DNA of 64,000 nucleotides, from positions 1 through 64,000 of the forward strand of contig JADJWM010000009.1 in assembly GCA_016716365.1 (NCBI GenBank). The letters are read 5' to 3'. The notes below the pieces were generated by a model, which saw only the letters and a list, made by a program, of their open reading frames with translations, was not told where the DNA came from and searched no databases. Source of the stretch: Chloracidobacterium sp. (GTDB lineage: Bacteria; Acidobacteriota; Blastocatellia; Pyrinomonadales; Pyrinomonadaceae). Positions 8,253 through 16,508 of this stretch are shown here, in pieces (position 1 is the first letter of the stretch; the number at the start of each line of letters is the position of its first letter). The translations under genes and the position numbers were made by a program.

Positions 8253-8639
8253 TCAGGTTAACCCGGATCCGCCCACCGGTTCCGTCTCGAATCGTTCGCC
8301 AAATCCTGTGATCATCGGCCGTGCCTTTGCGATCGCAGCCTTCACGGATTCCAACTTGAGCGATTCGGCGTGGCTCTCCTTGTCCTTCCAAACCTCGGTT
8401 ATCCAGACGGCATCCTTGTTCGAAGGGTCCTTCGCGATCACGTAGCTTAAACAGCCGGGCATCTTGTCCGTCCCTTCAAGCAAAATTCTGATCAGTTCGT
8501 CACGCTTTCCTTCTGCCGCAAGCATCTTGCCGATCAATCCGTACATCTTGCTCTCTCCGTGAACCTTGAAAGAAGTCGAAAGGGCGTACGCGGCCGCCGT
8601 TCCTGATACAACGACGAATTCGCGACGCCCAATTTTCAT
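8253..8639 (-). CDS. Exported antibiotic-biosynthesis-monooxygenase (ABM) domain protein
   Basis: A short N-terminal segment GRREFVVVSGTAAAYA resembles a Tat-type signal. It is followed by a domain of about 95 residues with the ABM/YgiN ferredoxin-like fold pattern: MYGLIGKMLAAEGKRDELIRILLE, MPGCLSYVIAKD, then AVWITEVWKDKESHAESL. ABM proteins act on quinones or polyketide-like substrates without a cofactor, or have unknown roles. The Tat-like export signal is unusual for the family. It sits between rplS and rnhB on the same strand (14 and 46 bp spacing), an insertion into an otherwise conserved translation operon. Confidence 0.8.
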   Translation of the reverse strand: MKIGRREFVVVSGTAAAYALSTSFKVHGESKMYGLIGKMLAAEGKRDELIRILLEGTDKMPGCLSYVIAKDPSNKDAVWITEVWKDKESHAESLKLESVKAAIAKARPMITGFGERFETEPVGGSGLT

Positions 8640-8653
8640 TATTCAACGTTTAG

Positions 8654-9028
8654 TTACTTCTTACCGCCGGCCTGTGCCTTATTGCGCGTGTCCTTTTCTT
8701 TGATGCGGGCAGCCTTACCGCGGAGTTCACGCAGGTAATACAACTTCGCACGGCGGACCTTTCCGCGTCGGACCACGTCAATATGATCGACTACGGTCGC
8801 GTGAAGCGGAAAAATACGCTCAACACCCACGCCGAAGCTCACCTTGCGGACCGTTATGGATTCGCGGACACCGCCGTGTTTACGGGCGATAACTATTCCT
8901 TCAAACACCTGAAGGCGTTCCTTATTTCCTTCCTTGATGCGGACGTGCACCTTTACGGTATCGCCCGCCTGAAATGCGGGTATATTTTCCCGCAGTTGTG
9001 ATTTCTCTACCAGATCCAATCTGTTCAT
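8654..9028 (-). CDS. rplS: 50S ribosomal protein L19
   Basis: L19 sits at the 30S-50S interface. The 124-residue protein contains the family core: FQAGDTVKVHVRIKEGNKERLQ split into its usual strands, VFEGIVIARKHGGVRESITVRKVS, GVGVERIFPLHATVVDHIDV, and RRGKVRRAKLYYLRELRGKAARI. The C-terminus is a short Lys/Gly-rich tail. Length and order are normal. It is separated from trmD by 114 bp, unlike the close packing elsewhere in the operon, and that gap holds a possible regulatory stem (see 9056-9123). Confidence 0.97.
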   Translation of the reverse strand: MNRLDLVEKSQLRENIPAFQAGDTVKVHVRIKEGNKERLQVFEGIVIARKHGGVRESITVRKVSFGVGVERIFPLHATVVDHIDVVRRGKVRRAKLYYLRELRGKAARIKEKDTRNKAQAGGKK

Positions 9029-9055
9029 ACTAGTTTCGGCCAGAGGTCAATAAAA

Positions 9056-9123
9056 AGTTACAGAGTTTCACTGTTTACAAAGTTACGTTGGCAGCTGTTT
9101 TTTCTCTGCAACTACCTGTAACT
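9056..9123 (-). promoter_or_regulatory. Possible structured leader/attenuator upstream of rplS
   Basis: In the minus-strand transcript the 114-nt trmD-rplS gap contains AGTTACAG (9116-9123) and its complement CTGTAACT (9056-9063), the latter followed at once by a T-run (CTGTAACTTTTTA). Between them GTTGCAG and CTGCCAAC can pair imperfectly around an A-rich loop. The outer pair with its T-run resembles an intrinsic terminator or attenuator about 25 nt before the rplS start. L19 leader regulation is known in some other phyla, so an autogenous element here is conceivable. This is a pencil-and-paper fold only. Confidence 0.35.
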
Positions 9124-9142
9124 CTCCAGCTCAGTAACTGTC

Positions 9143-9859
9143 TTACCCACATTCACCATTTGCTCCTTCTAAAAGGTCTTTTCTAAACTTCTTTGTCTTT
9201 TCCAACGCCTTTTGGCGTCTCCAACTCTCGATCTCGGCATGATTGCCGTTCAACAAAACTTCGGGCACTTTCATTCCGCGAAACTCCGCGGGCCGCGTAT
9301 AATGCGGGCAATCGAGCAGCCCGTTCGAGAACGAATCATTCTCGGCAGACGTTTCGCTGCCCAAGGCTTCCGGCAACAAGCGAACCATCGCATCAACCAG
9401 GACGACCGCCGCGGGTTCGCCGCCTGAAAGAACGTAATCGCCGATGGAGATCTCGTCGGTCACAAGCGCCTCGTTTACGCGTTCATCGATGCCTTCGTAC
9501 CGACCGCATAAAATGACCATTCGATCGACGGTTTCAGCCAGATCCCGCACTCGGGACTGCTTCAAAGGATGTCCCTGCGGCGAAAGCAGAACAACTTTGG
9601 CTCCCTTGGGATAAGCATCCCGGTCACAGGTGCCGAGCAAACTCTCCACGGCGGCAAAGATCGGCTCAGGCTTCATCACCATCCCGTCGCCACCGCCGAA
9701 TGGCCGATCGTCCGTCATCTTGTGCTTGTCAGTAGCGAACTCGCGAAGGTCGTAGACGTTTATTTCCACGATCCCGGCCAGTTTAGCCCGGCGAATTATC
9801 CCAAAATCAAAGACCTGCCCGAAAAATTCGGGGAAGATTGTAAGCAAGTCTATTTTCAC
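9143..9859 (-). CDS. trmD: tRNA (guanine37-N1)-methyltransferase
   Basis: TrmD methylates G37 of tRNAs reading CNN codons, which prevents +1 frameshifting. The 238-residue protein starts MKIDLLTIFPEFF and has DDRPFGGGDGMVMKPEP. The SPOUT trefoil-knot SAM site shows as VVLLSPQGHPLKQSRVRDLA, ILCGRYEGIDERV and ISIGDYVLSGGEPAA. The C-terminal domain carries SFSNGLLDCPHYTRP and VLLNGNHAEIESWRRQKAL. Length and motifs are normal. It follows the inserted FkbM gene with a 4-bp gap. Confidence 0.97.
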   Translation of the reverse strand: MKIDLLTIFPEFFGQVFDFGIIRRAKLAGIVEINVYDLREFATDKHKMTDDRPFGGGDGMVMKPEPIFAAVESLLGTCDRDAYPKGAKVVLLSPQGHPLKQSRVRDLAETVDRMVILCGRYEGIDERVNEALVTDEISIGDYVLSGGEPAAVVLVDAMVRLLPEALGSETSAENDSFSNGLLDCPHYTRPAEFRGMKVPEVLLNGNHAEIESWRRQKALEKTKKFRKDLLEGANGECG

Positions 9860-9863
9860 TTTC

Positions 9864-10745
9864 TTAGCTTGCCAACCCTATGCTTTCAGCTGTTTCTGGA
9901 GTACAAAAAAGATAATTATAGAAATCGCTTTTCGTAATTCGATCTACTTTTCTTATGGCTCGGACTCCATCATCAATATTGTAATAACTATAGCCCAGAT
10001 TCCGGACAATATTTTCTACTGCTTTTCCTACTTCATCATTCAATATCTCGATCAATAAGGTTGGTCTGAACCTATCCAGATATTGTCCCATTCCCTCAAG
10101 TACTTCTGCTTCGTGTGTTTCTACGTCGACTTTCATCAGATCGACCCTCTTTATGTCGTTAGTTTCAATAAATTCATCAAGCCTTACGACCTTTATCGGC
10201 ACTTTAACAACTTGGGTCGGGTTTAGTCTTTTGTTCACTGCTACCGAATAATCAAAATCGGTTCCTGCATCCATGTAAACTAACGCATCACCCGAATAGT
10301 CTGACAACGCTTTGTCAATAATGAAGAACTTATAATTATTCAACTCACGATTTAACTCGAGTTTTTTACAAGTCTCGGGCAAAGGTTCAAAACAATAGAT
10401 AGCGGCAGAGGGATTTATTGTTTCAGCAGTTAATGCATACTGTCCTGTATTTGCCCCAATATCCAATATCACTTCGGAATGTCGTACTAACTTTTTCCAT
10501 AGCGAAAGAGACATGCGCTCAGGTCCATCTTCCTCGCCTTCCCAAAATAGCTCGTTCTCAAGCGAATACCCGTGATGTCTTATTTTATAAGTCCTTCCTT
10601 CATCGGTATTCACTACAAAATCACCATAAAAATAAAGATGTTTATAAACTTTTTCCGTGGGCTTCCAAACCGTTTTTAGAAGGCCGAACAATTCCCGCTT
10701 TAGAGGCACTGCCCTGTAAATCTTTTTTACCGCAGCCTTGACCAT
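9864..10745 (-). CDS. FkbM-family SAM-dependent methyltransferase
   Basis: FkbM-type enzymes O-methylate sugars, lipids or polyketides. In the 293-residue protein, motif I is ILDIGANTGQYALTA, followed by an acidic strand end in YCFEPLPETCKKLE. The family signature VDLMKVDVETHEAEVLEGM (commonly IDVEGhE) lies about two-thirds along. The gene is clearly richer in A+T than its neighbours and uses codons such as TTA, ATA and AAT often, which suggests transfer. It sits between rimM and trmD with gaps of only 3-4 bp, so it should be co-transcribed with the ribosomal operon. Its substrate is unknown; a surface glycan or lipid is the usual guess. Confidence 0.88.
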   Translation of the reverse strand: MVKAAVKKIYRAVPLKRELFGLLKTVWKPTEKVYKHLYFYGDFVVNTDEGRTYKIRHHGYSLENELFWEGEEDGPERMSLSLWKKLVRHSEVILDIGANTGQYALTAETINPSAAIYCFEPLPETCKKLELNRELNNYKFFIIDKALSDYSGDALVYMDAGTDFDYSVAVNKRLNPTQVVKVPIKVVRLDEFIETNDIKRVDLMKVDVETHEAEVLEGMGQYLDRFRPTLLIEILNDEVGKAVENIVRNLGYSYYNIDDGVRAIRKVDRITKSDFYNYLFCTPETAESIGLAS

Positions 10746-10748
10746 TCG

Positions 10749-11264
10749 CTAGAATTCCAAAAGGCCCTGGGGTGGATCGACCACGATCCGCTTCTTGTCA
10801 ACATCGACCTCAATGCAGATAGATTCCGCAAATGGGATCATCAACTCTCTACTCGAACCGTCTATCAAAAGCACTTCGGTTCCGCCCGTCCGCATCACCT
10901 CACGAACCTTTCCGATATTCACGCCTTCAACCGTTTCGACCTCGCATCCCTGAATTTGCCAATCGAAATACTCGTCGTCTCTAAGCTCGACAGCGTCAGA
11001 TTCGTCGATGCAGATCTCCGCATCACGGAGTTCGTCGCCGGCGTCGATCGAATCGATCCCGACGAACTTAAGCACGATCCGGTCTTTCTGAAAAAAGAAC
11101 GATTCAATTTTCAATGCCCGCCTTGATCCGTTCGGACGCAAGGCCGTAACTTCCTCAAGCCCCTCGAATCGGTCCGGGAAATCGGTCAGGATGTCTGCAA
11201 CTACCTCACCCTTCAAACCACGCGTTCTGGCTATTTTGGCGATCGCAACGAGCTCTTCGTTCAA
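10749..11264 (-). CDS. rimM: Ribosome maturation factor RimM
   Basis: RimM assists 30S head assembly through binding to S19. The 171-residue protein has the N-terminal reductase-like beta-barrel (IAKIARTRGLKGEVVADILTDFPDRF), the RLKxE-type segment (ALKIESFFFQKDRIVLKFVGID) and the PRC-barrel domain with YFDWQIQGCEVE and MIPFAESICIEVD. These are the expected two domains at normal length. The gene follows khpA after a 3-bp gap and normally would be followed by trmD, but here the FkbM gene intervenes. Confidence 0.95.
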   Translation of the reverse strand: MNEELVAIAKIARTRGLKGEVVADILTDFPDRFEGLEEVTALRPNGSRRALKIESFFFQKDRIVLKFVGIDSIDAGDELRDAEICIDESDAVELRDDEYFDWQIQGCEVETVEGVNIGKVREVMRTGGTEVLLIDGSSRELMIPFAESICIEVDVDKKRIVVDPPQGLLEF

Positions 11265-11267
11265 AGT

Positions 11268-11501
11268 CTAGTCCTCTTCGAGATCGAAGTGGTACCGCCG
11301 GCCGTGTTTCTGCCCGCTTACATAAAGTAGGCTTCGGATCGCTTTGATCGTGCGGCCTTCACGTCCTATCACTCGGCCGTAATCATCCGGTGCGACGCGC
11401 ACGCGAAGCCGTACATTCTTGCCGTCCGCCTGCTCGTACACCTCTACCAGGTCAGGCGAACCGACCAGGGCTTTCACGACCTTTTCAATAGCGTTTTTCA
11501 T
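11268..11501 (-). CDS. khpA: KH-domain RNA-binding protein KhpA
   Basis: KhpA (YlqC family) is a small KH-domain RNA chaperone encoded between rpsP and rimM in many bacteria. I start at 11501 (MKNAIEKVVKALVG), giving 77 residues, the usual length. The extra upstream residues of the longer frame (MFSSGQATCPRPAV) are not family-like. The GxxG loop is visible in RVIGREGRTIKAIRSLL, and LVEVYEQADGKNVRLRVRVAPDD precedes it. Position and motifs agree fully with the classic operon order. Confidence 0.92.
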   Translation of the reverse strand: MKNAIEKVVKALVGSPDLVEVYEQADGKNVRLRVRVAPDDYGRVIGREGRTIKAIRSLLYVSGQKHGRRYHFDLEED

Positions 11502-11552
11502 TACGGCCGGCCGCGGGCAGGTTGCCTGCCCACTTGAGAACAAAGGACCTGA

Positions 11553-12071
11553 CTAATCGCCTTCTTTCGCCGCTTCCTCCGCGGGAGCCGCATCAACCGT
11601 TGCTTCTTCAGCCCCGGTTTCCGGTTCGCCGCCCTCAACCGGGGCCGCTTCGGCGCCTTCGGCTTCTTCGGCCGCAGATTCGGCTTCGGCCGCGTCGGCA
11701 GCTGCTTTCTCCGCTGCGACCCTCTCGGCTTCAAGCCTCTCCGCTTCCGCGCGTTTGGCCTCTTCCCGAGCAAGCCGGTCAGCTTCCTTCTTTTCGGCGC
11801 GGGCCTTCAACGCCGCCGCCTTTTCTTCCTCGGTCTGGACCGGATTGTTCTTGATCAGGCTCTTTACAGTCTCGGTCGGCTGAGCTCCGACACCGATCCA
11901 GTACTGAATGCGGTCGTGCTTAAGATTCACCTCGGCCGGATCCGTCATTGGGTCATAGGTGCCGACATTTTCAATGTACGCACCGTCTCGCTTCGAACGC
12001 TTTTCCTTTACCACAAGGCGATAAAAAGGTTTTCCTTTTGCGCCCATTCTCATCAAGCTGATTGCTAACAT
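11553..12071 (-). CDS. rpsP: 30S ribosomal protein S16 with Ala/Glu-rich C-terminal extension
   Basis: S16 stabilises the 30S body. The N-terminal 85 residues are typical (LAISLMRMGAKGKPFYRLVVKEKRSKRDGAYIE appears in parts; NVGTYDP; YWIGVGAQPTETVKSLI). The remaining 87 or so residues form a low-complexity helix-prone extension dominated by Ala, Glu, Lys and Arg. It becomes strongly acidic at the end (EETGAEEATVDAAPAEEAAKEGD), whereas many bacterial S16 proteins are only 80-90 residues. Such tails occur in several phyla; here it is longer than the folded part. No frameshift is apparent. Confidence 0.95.
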   Translation of the reverse strand: MLAISLMRMGAKGKPFYRLVVKEKRSKRDGAYIENVGTYDPMTDPAEVNLKHDRIQYWIGVGAQPTETVKSLIKNNPVQTEEEKAAALKARAEKKEADRLAREEAKRAEAERLEAERVAAEKAAADAAEAESAAEEAEGAEAAPVEGGEPETGAEEATVDAAPAEEAAKEGD

Positions 12072-12113
12072 AAGTTTCCTGTCGAGAGGTTAAGTTCCGG
12101 ATCTATCGGAGCA

Positions 12114-13628
12114 TTAACGTCGCTTCTTGTGCCTCTTTTTCTTCTTTATACTCTTTGAACTTGAACCATTCGGTTCGTCGTCTGATCCGTCTGCTGCGCC
12201 GCTTCCAAGAAGGCCTGTCAGCCCGCCCGGGATCCCGCCCATCGGGGAACCTCCACCCAGGAGATTGCCGAGCCCGCCGGTCAAACTTCCAGCTACTCTC
12301 CGACCAAGCCCGGAAAACAAACCACCCTTGTTTAACTGCACCATCATCTTCCGCATCTGCTCGTACTGTCGAAGCAGCTGATTCACCTCGGCGATGGTGC
12401 TGCCGGAACCCTTTGCGATGCGGGTTTTACGGCTGGCATCGATGATCTTGTGGTCGTTCCGCTCAGTCCGTGTCATCGAATCTATGATCGCTTCGGTCCG
12501 TTTCATTTGCTGGTCGACCTCTGCCGACTGCTCGTCCGAAAGCGCGAGGCCGCCAGTCATTTGCTCCGGCAGCATTTTCATCAATTTCGACATCGAACCA
12601 AGTTTTTTGAACTGCCCCAACTGGCTTCGAAAATCTTCGAGCGTAAACTGATTACGCGTCATTTTCAGCAGCTGTTCTTGGGCTTCTTCTTCGTTGATCT
12701 TGCCCTGGACCTCTTCGATGAGGGTCAGGACATCACCCATTCCAAGAATGCGCTGAGCGATCCGGTCGGGATAAAACGGTTCGATGGCGTCGTACTTTTC
12801 GCCAACACCTACAAATTTCACCGGCTGGCCGATGACCTGGCGAATCGATAGTGCGGCACCGCCACGGGCGTCGCCGTCCATCTTCGTCAGTACGACCCCT
12901 GTAATTCCGATACGGTCGTGGAAGACCTCGGCCGAGTTTACCGCGTCCTGGCCGGTCATCGCGTCCGCGACGAACAATACTTCGATCGGCTTGGTCTCGG
13001 CCTTGATCTGCTCGAGCTCGACCATCAACTCGTCATCGATGTGAAGACGGCCGGCCGTATCGATCATCAGTGTATCGAAGCCGGTGTCCTGGGCGTGTTT
13101 GATGGCCCCGCGGACGAGGATCAGCGGATCGTTTGTCTCTTTATCCTGATAAACAGGCACGCCGACGGCACCGCCGACAACTCGAAGCTGTTCGCGTGCG
13201 GCCGGACGGTAGACGTCCACCGAGACGAGCAACGGCTTGCGTTCCTGGTTATCGCGGAGCCAACGGGAGATCTTTCCCGTTGAGGTTGTCTTTCCCGAGC
13301 CCTGCAGGCCGACGATCATCACGACGTTCGGGATCTGCTTTGTGAAAACCAGGCGGGACGAAGTGCCGCCCATCAGGTCGACCAGTTCGTCATAAACGAT
13401 CTTTACGACCTGTTCATGCGGATTCAGGCCCTGCCAAACGTCCTGGCCCTCGGCTTTCGCCCGCACCGATTCAACGAACTCTTTTGCTACCTTGTAGTTA
13501 ACGTCAGCTTCGAGCAGCGCCATCCGAATCTCACGAAGCGCCGCGTCGACATGCTCGGGCGTAAGTTTGCCCTTGCCGCGAAGGTCGCGCAGCGTTTTCT
13601 TGAGTTTGTCGGATAGTGACTCGAACAT
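12114..13628 (-). CDS. ffh: Signal recognition particle GTPase Ffh/SRP54
   Basis: Ffh binds 4.5S RNA and signal peptides and docks ribosomes on FtsY. I chose the ATG at 13628 (MFESLSDKL); a GTG six bases upstream is also possible. The N domain is followed by the G domain with GLQGSGKTTSTGK (G1), DVYRPAAREQL (G2), DTAGRLHIDDEL (G3), TKMDGDARGGAALS (G4) and the closing GVGEKYDAIEPF. The methionine-rich M domain follows (LLKMTRNQFTLEDF, MSKLMKMLPEQM, KRTEAIIDSMTRTER, IAKGSG). The C-terminus has a Gly-rich segment and a basic KKKKRHKKRR tail. It heads the translation operon. Confidence 0.97.
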   Translation of the reverse strand: MFESLSDKLKKTLRDLRGKGKLTPEHVDAALREIRMALLEADVNYKVAKEFVESVRAKAEGQDVWQGLNPHEQVVKIVYDELVDLMGGTSSRLVFTKQIPNVVMIVGLQGSGKTTSTGKISRWLRDNQERKPLLVSVDVYRPAAREQLRVVGGAVGVPVYQDKETNDPLILVRGAIKHAQDTGFDTLMIDTAGRLHIDDELMVELEQIKAETKPIEVLFVADAMTGQDAVNSAEVFHDRIGITGVVLTKMDGDARGGAALSIRQVIGQPVKFVGVGEKYDAIEPFYPDRIAQRILGMGDVLTLIEEVQGKINEEEAQEQLLKMTRNQFTLEDFRSQLGQFKKLGSMSKLMKMLPEQMTGGLALSDEQSAEVDQQMKRTEAIIDSMTRTERNDHKIIDASRKTRIAKGSGSTIAEVNQLLRQYEQMRKMMVQLNKGGLFSGLGRRVAGSLTGGLGNLLGGGSPMGGIPGGLTGLLGSGAADGSDDEPNGSSSKSIKKKKRHKKRR

Positions 13629-13786
13629 ATTCACAGGCTCGGAAGGCGCAACTTCCCCTCAAGAGCCGAAACCATAAATAATACCGTTAGTTGGGGAAGG
13701 ACACAAGTGCCGATCGGCGGGCGATCGAGGGGCGAATTGGGGACGCCGCACGCCGAATCTTTTGTTTCATGTTTAAGGCTCCTGCG

Positions 13787-13815
13787 TTCTGTTTCTGTTT
13801 CTGTTTCATGTTTCA
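13787..13815. repeat. Short tandem repeat of a TCTGTT-type hexamer plus TTTCATG
   Basis: The 280-bp gap between the ffh start and the MgtE-like gene contains TTCTGTTTCTGTTTC arrays followed by two TTTCATG copies (one further TTTCATG at about 13766). The unit is simple sequence and could be prone to slippage. Nothing protein-coding is convincing in this gap; small open frames here lack plausible composition. It should hold the promoter of the ffh operon, but I see no confident -35/-10 pair. Confidence 0.5.
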
Positions 13816-13908
13816 TACTCCAGACGTTGAATTTCCGTCATCTGATCTCAAATCTTGGACCTGAGTCTCAGTATTATGACCACCGAAAACTGCTACCTGG
13901 CGACGGTT

Positions 13909-14931
13909 TCACCCCATCACGAACATCGCGATGTTGAAATAAAACACGAGGGTCATGATGTCAGTGGCGGCGAGAGTGATCGGGCCCGCGGCGATCTTCG
14001 AATCTTCATGGATGGCGTGGAGCAGCGTCGGGATGCTCATTCCGATCAGCCCGGCGGCGGTGACCGCGGCGGTTATGCTCAGGCCGATGATCAGGGCCGC
14101 CTGTGGCTCTCCTCGCCAGAGAAGGGCGACTGAGCCCACAACCGCACCGCATGCAAGCCCGAGCAGCAGCGTCGCCGCCCCCTCGCGGCGGAGCGATTCG
14201 AAGTACCCGGAAAGCGACGGTGTCCCAAAATGCAGGTTCTGAAGTGCGACGGTCATCGACTGAATGCTGACACTCTCGCCGAGAGCGAGGACCAGCGTCA
14301 TAAAGAATGCAAGCACGATCGTCTCGGCCAGCGTAGCTTCGTAAAATCCGGTCAGAGCGGCACAAGCAAGGCCGCTGGCCATCGTTGCGATAAGCCAGGG
14401 AAACCGAAAGCGGAAGATTCCAAACGCCGAACGGCCTTTGATCTGAGAAATGCCGAAACCGATCATTTGGAAGACATCGTCGAAATGATGTCGTTCGGCG
14501 AAGCTAAGCGTTTCCTCGGTGAAGAGCCCCGCATCGATTACCCCGCAAATGTGCCCCCCTTCTTCGAGGACGGGAAACGCGAGCAGCTTATGATGGACAA
14601 ACATCTCGCACGCGTCGATCACTTTAGCGGTATCGGGAAGCGAAATGATGTTCGTTGACATGATCTCGCGGACGGGGACGGTCGGCATCGAGGTCAGGAG
14701 TTTACGGGTCGGGACAATGCCGACCAGTCTTTCGTCCTCATCGAGGACGTAAAAGTAAACGATGCGTTCGCCGATGCCCTGGTAGCGGATCACGCGAAGA
14801 GCACCCTCGACCGTTAAGGACACGTCGATCCGTGGAAAATCGGTACGAACATATTTAAGGATGGGGTCCTGCAGGTGATCGAGGCTGTTCGGATCGATCG
14901 TGTTGTGAATATTGTCTTGACTTGTGTTCAT
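13909..14931 (-). CDS. mgtE: MgtE-like divalent cation transporter with CBS pair
   Basis: The 340-residue protein consists of tandem CBS domains (about residues 40-150: LVGIVPTRKLLTSMPTVPVREIM, HKLLAFPVLEEGGHICGVID) followed by a five-helix membrane domain like the MgtE channel: FPWLIATMASGLACAAL, FMTLVLALGESVSIQSMT, LACGAVVGSVALLW, IGLSITAAVTAAGLIG and KIAAGPITLAATDIMTLVFYF. The Asp in the last helix and the AxGPxxxxxxD pattern match the Mg2+ pore. The N-terminal helical MgtE_N domain of full-length transporters is missing, so gating by cytosolic Mg2+ would rely on the CBS pair only. Confidence 0.88.
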   Translation of the reverse strand: MNTSQDNIHNTIDPNSLDHLQDPILKYVRTDFPRIDVSLTVEGALRVIRYQGIGERIVYFYVLDEDERLVGIVPTRKLLTSMPTVPVREIMSTNIISLPDTAKVIDACEMFVHHKLLAFPVLEEGGHICGVIDAGLFTEETLSFAERHHFDDVFQMIGFGISQIKGRSAFGIFRFRFPWLIATMASGLACAALTGFYEATLAETIVLAFFMTLVLALGESVSIQSMTVALQNLHFGTPSLSGYFESLRREGAATLLLGLACGAVVGSVALLWRGEPQAALIIGLSITAAVTAAGLIGMSIPTLLHAIHEDSKIAAGPITLAATDIMTLVFYFNIAMFVMG

Positions 14932-15033
14932 GGTTCCTTAACCTCCGGGTTCGGTGCAGTTGCAGTCAGTTCGGCCAGGGCACCGGGAAACGGCCGCGCA
15001 TCGTGGAGAGATCATCGTTAATTTCGGCGAAAG

Positions 15034-15426
15034 TCAGGAAAGCGGGGGCGAACGGTCGGACGAACAGGTCAACAAGCAACGAGGGTGGAAAAAGACCTCA
15101 AGATCCTCATGCAGGGCCGGACCAACTGGCGGCCAGAGCGCTCGATCCTGAAGCCCAAAGCGAGCCGACAAAATCGAAGACTTGCCCGGGGTATCGTACG
15201 GTCGACCGGCCCCGTCGAGCAGCTCGTCTCTATCCTCGGGAGCTTTTGAGAGCTGGTAGAGCCCCGGAAACGGAGCGGAGACAACGGCCTCAGCAGGATC
15301 GCTATCGACGGCTGCGGAATAGGGAAGCAAATGAAGGCCCTCGCCCCGCGATGTGCACAAGCAAACGAGTATGGCGATGAGTAACGCGGCCCTTGGGGCA
15401 AGGCCCCTGGTGAGCGAATTCTTCAT
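15034..15426 (-). CDS. Hypothetical exported protein, uncertain
   Basis: This frame of 130 residues has a plausible signal peptide (LTRGLAPRAALLIAILVCLCTS) and sits 20 bp downstream of a glycosyltransferase gene on the same strand. The remainder is not recognisable, and its last 40 residues look unlike folded protein. Open frames exist on the other strand, so the assignment is tentative. It may be a small secreted protein, or a gene damaged by a frameshift. Confidence 0.4.
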   Translation of the reverse strand: MKNSLTRGLAPRAALLIAILVCLCTSRGEGLHLLPYSAAVDSDPAEAVVSAPFPGLYQLSKAPEDRDELLDGAGRPYDTPGKSSILSARFGLQDRALWPPVGPALHEDLEVFFHPRCLLTCSSDRSPPLS

Positions 15427-15446
15427 TCAGAAGCATTCTAACAGAT

Positions 15447-16508
15447 TCACACTGCGGGCTTCGATCCGGCTTTTTCGAGGACGCGGTCGATGGCAGCGGT
15501 CACATTTTCGACAGGAACGGCGAGAATGCACTTCGGATCGCCGAAGACCTTACACTCATAACCAGGGCATGGCTGGCAAGGCAGGGCTTCGAAGACCATT
15601 TCGGCGGGAGCGTCGGTCCACGGATACCAGTGGTCGCGGTTCATCGAGCCGAAGATGACAACCGTCGGTATTCCCACCGCCGCAGCCATATGTGCGATCC
15701 CGCTGTCATTTCCGACAAACAAGCTTGCATTCGAAAGAAGTGCGGTCGTTTCGGTCAAGTCGATATCGCCGGAAACCCAAAACGGTTTTCGGCAGAGCGT
15801 TCGAAGTGCTTCGAGTTCGTCCGCTTCACTTTTTGAGCCGACCGCGATCGCCTTGATCCCCAACCCATGCAGGTAATTGATTACCTCGGCAAACTTTTCC
15901 GGTGCCCATTGCTTGGACGCAAACGCCGCGAGCGGGTGTATGACCGCGAAAGGCCCGTCCATCTTGAAGTCTATCGACTTTAGTTTCGCTTTCAGGGATG
16001 AGCTTGCCTTTTCGGTCACCGCAAGGCGGCTTCGCGGCCTGTCTTCAACCGGCACGCCGACAAAGCCGAGCAGGGCAAGCTGCTGTTCAGCGGAATGCGT
16101 CTTTTCCCTGCCCCAGAATTCCGACGACGACGAAAGCCGGTCACTCAACAGAAAGGAATATCGATGTTCCTGATAACCGATACGGTACCGTGCCCCGCTG
16201 GCAAATACGAGAAACCCCGAAGTCGTTCCGCCGTGAAAATTGAATGCGATATCATAGCGGCGCCGCCTGAGCTCCCGAATGGTCCCAATTCGCTCGGCCG
16301 AGGTCTTCCCGGCGATGATAATTCGGTCGATGGCGTCGAATCCGTCCAGGACCGGAGCTACCCAGTCTTCGAGCAGGACATCGATCTGCGCTTCGGGAAG
16401 AAAGCGACGGAGTGCGATCAGCGACGGTGTCGAAAGCACCGTATCGCCGATAGAACGCAGACGGACGACAAGCACCTTCCTGACACTTGGCCAGTCGATC
16501 TTTCTCAA
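15447..16508 (-). CDS. Glycosyltransferase family 9 (ADP-heptose:LPS heptosyltransferase-like)
   Basis: GT9 enzymes add heptose to the lipopolysaccharide inner core. The 353-residue protein starts with KVLVVRLRSIGDTVLSTPSLIALRRFLP, the N-terminal Rossmann half of WaaC/WaaF-like enzymes. YDIAFNFHGGTTSG and RIGYQEHRYSFLLSD follow. The C-terminal donor-binding half includes FAVIHPLAAFASKQWAPEKFAEVI, NASLFVGNDSGIAHMAAAVGIPTVVIFG and HWYPW. The CPGYECKVFGDPKCI segment carries cysteines common in this family. Its start overlaps the methyltransferase stop by 4 bp, so the two are coupled and may modify the same glycan. Confidence 0.9.
   Translation of the reverse strand: MRKIDWPSVRKVLVVRLRSIGDTVLSTPSLIALRRFLPEAQIDVLLEDWVAPVLDGFDAIDRIIIAGKTSAERIGTIRELRRRRYDIAFNFHGGTTSGFLVFASGARYRIGYQEHRYSFLLSDRLSSSSEFWGREKTHSAEQQLALLGFVGVPVEDRPRSRLAVTEKASSSLKAKLKSIDFKMDGPFAVIHPLAAFASKQWAPEKFAEVINYLHGLGIKAIAVGSKSEADELEALRTLCRKPFWVSGDIDLTETTALLSNASLFVGNDSGIAHMAAAVGIPTVVIFGSMNRDHWYPWTDAPAEMVFEALPCQPCPGYECKVFGDPKCILAVPVENVTAAIDRVLEKAGSKPAV

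Noticed and set aside
13787..13815. Possible CRISPR-like repeat in the ffh upstream region
   Set aside because: Units are 6-7 bp simple sequence with no spacers and no cas genes.
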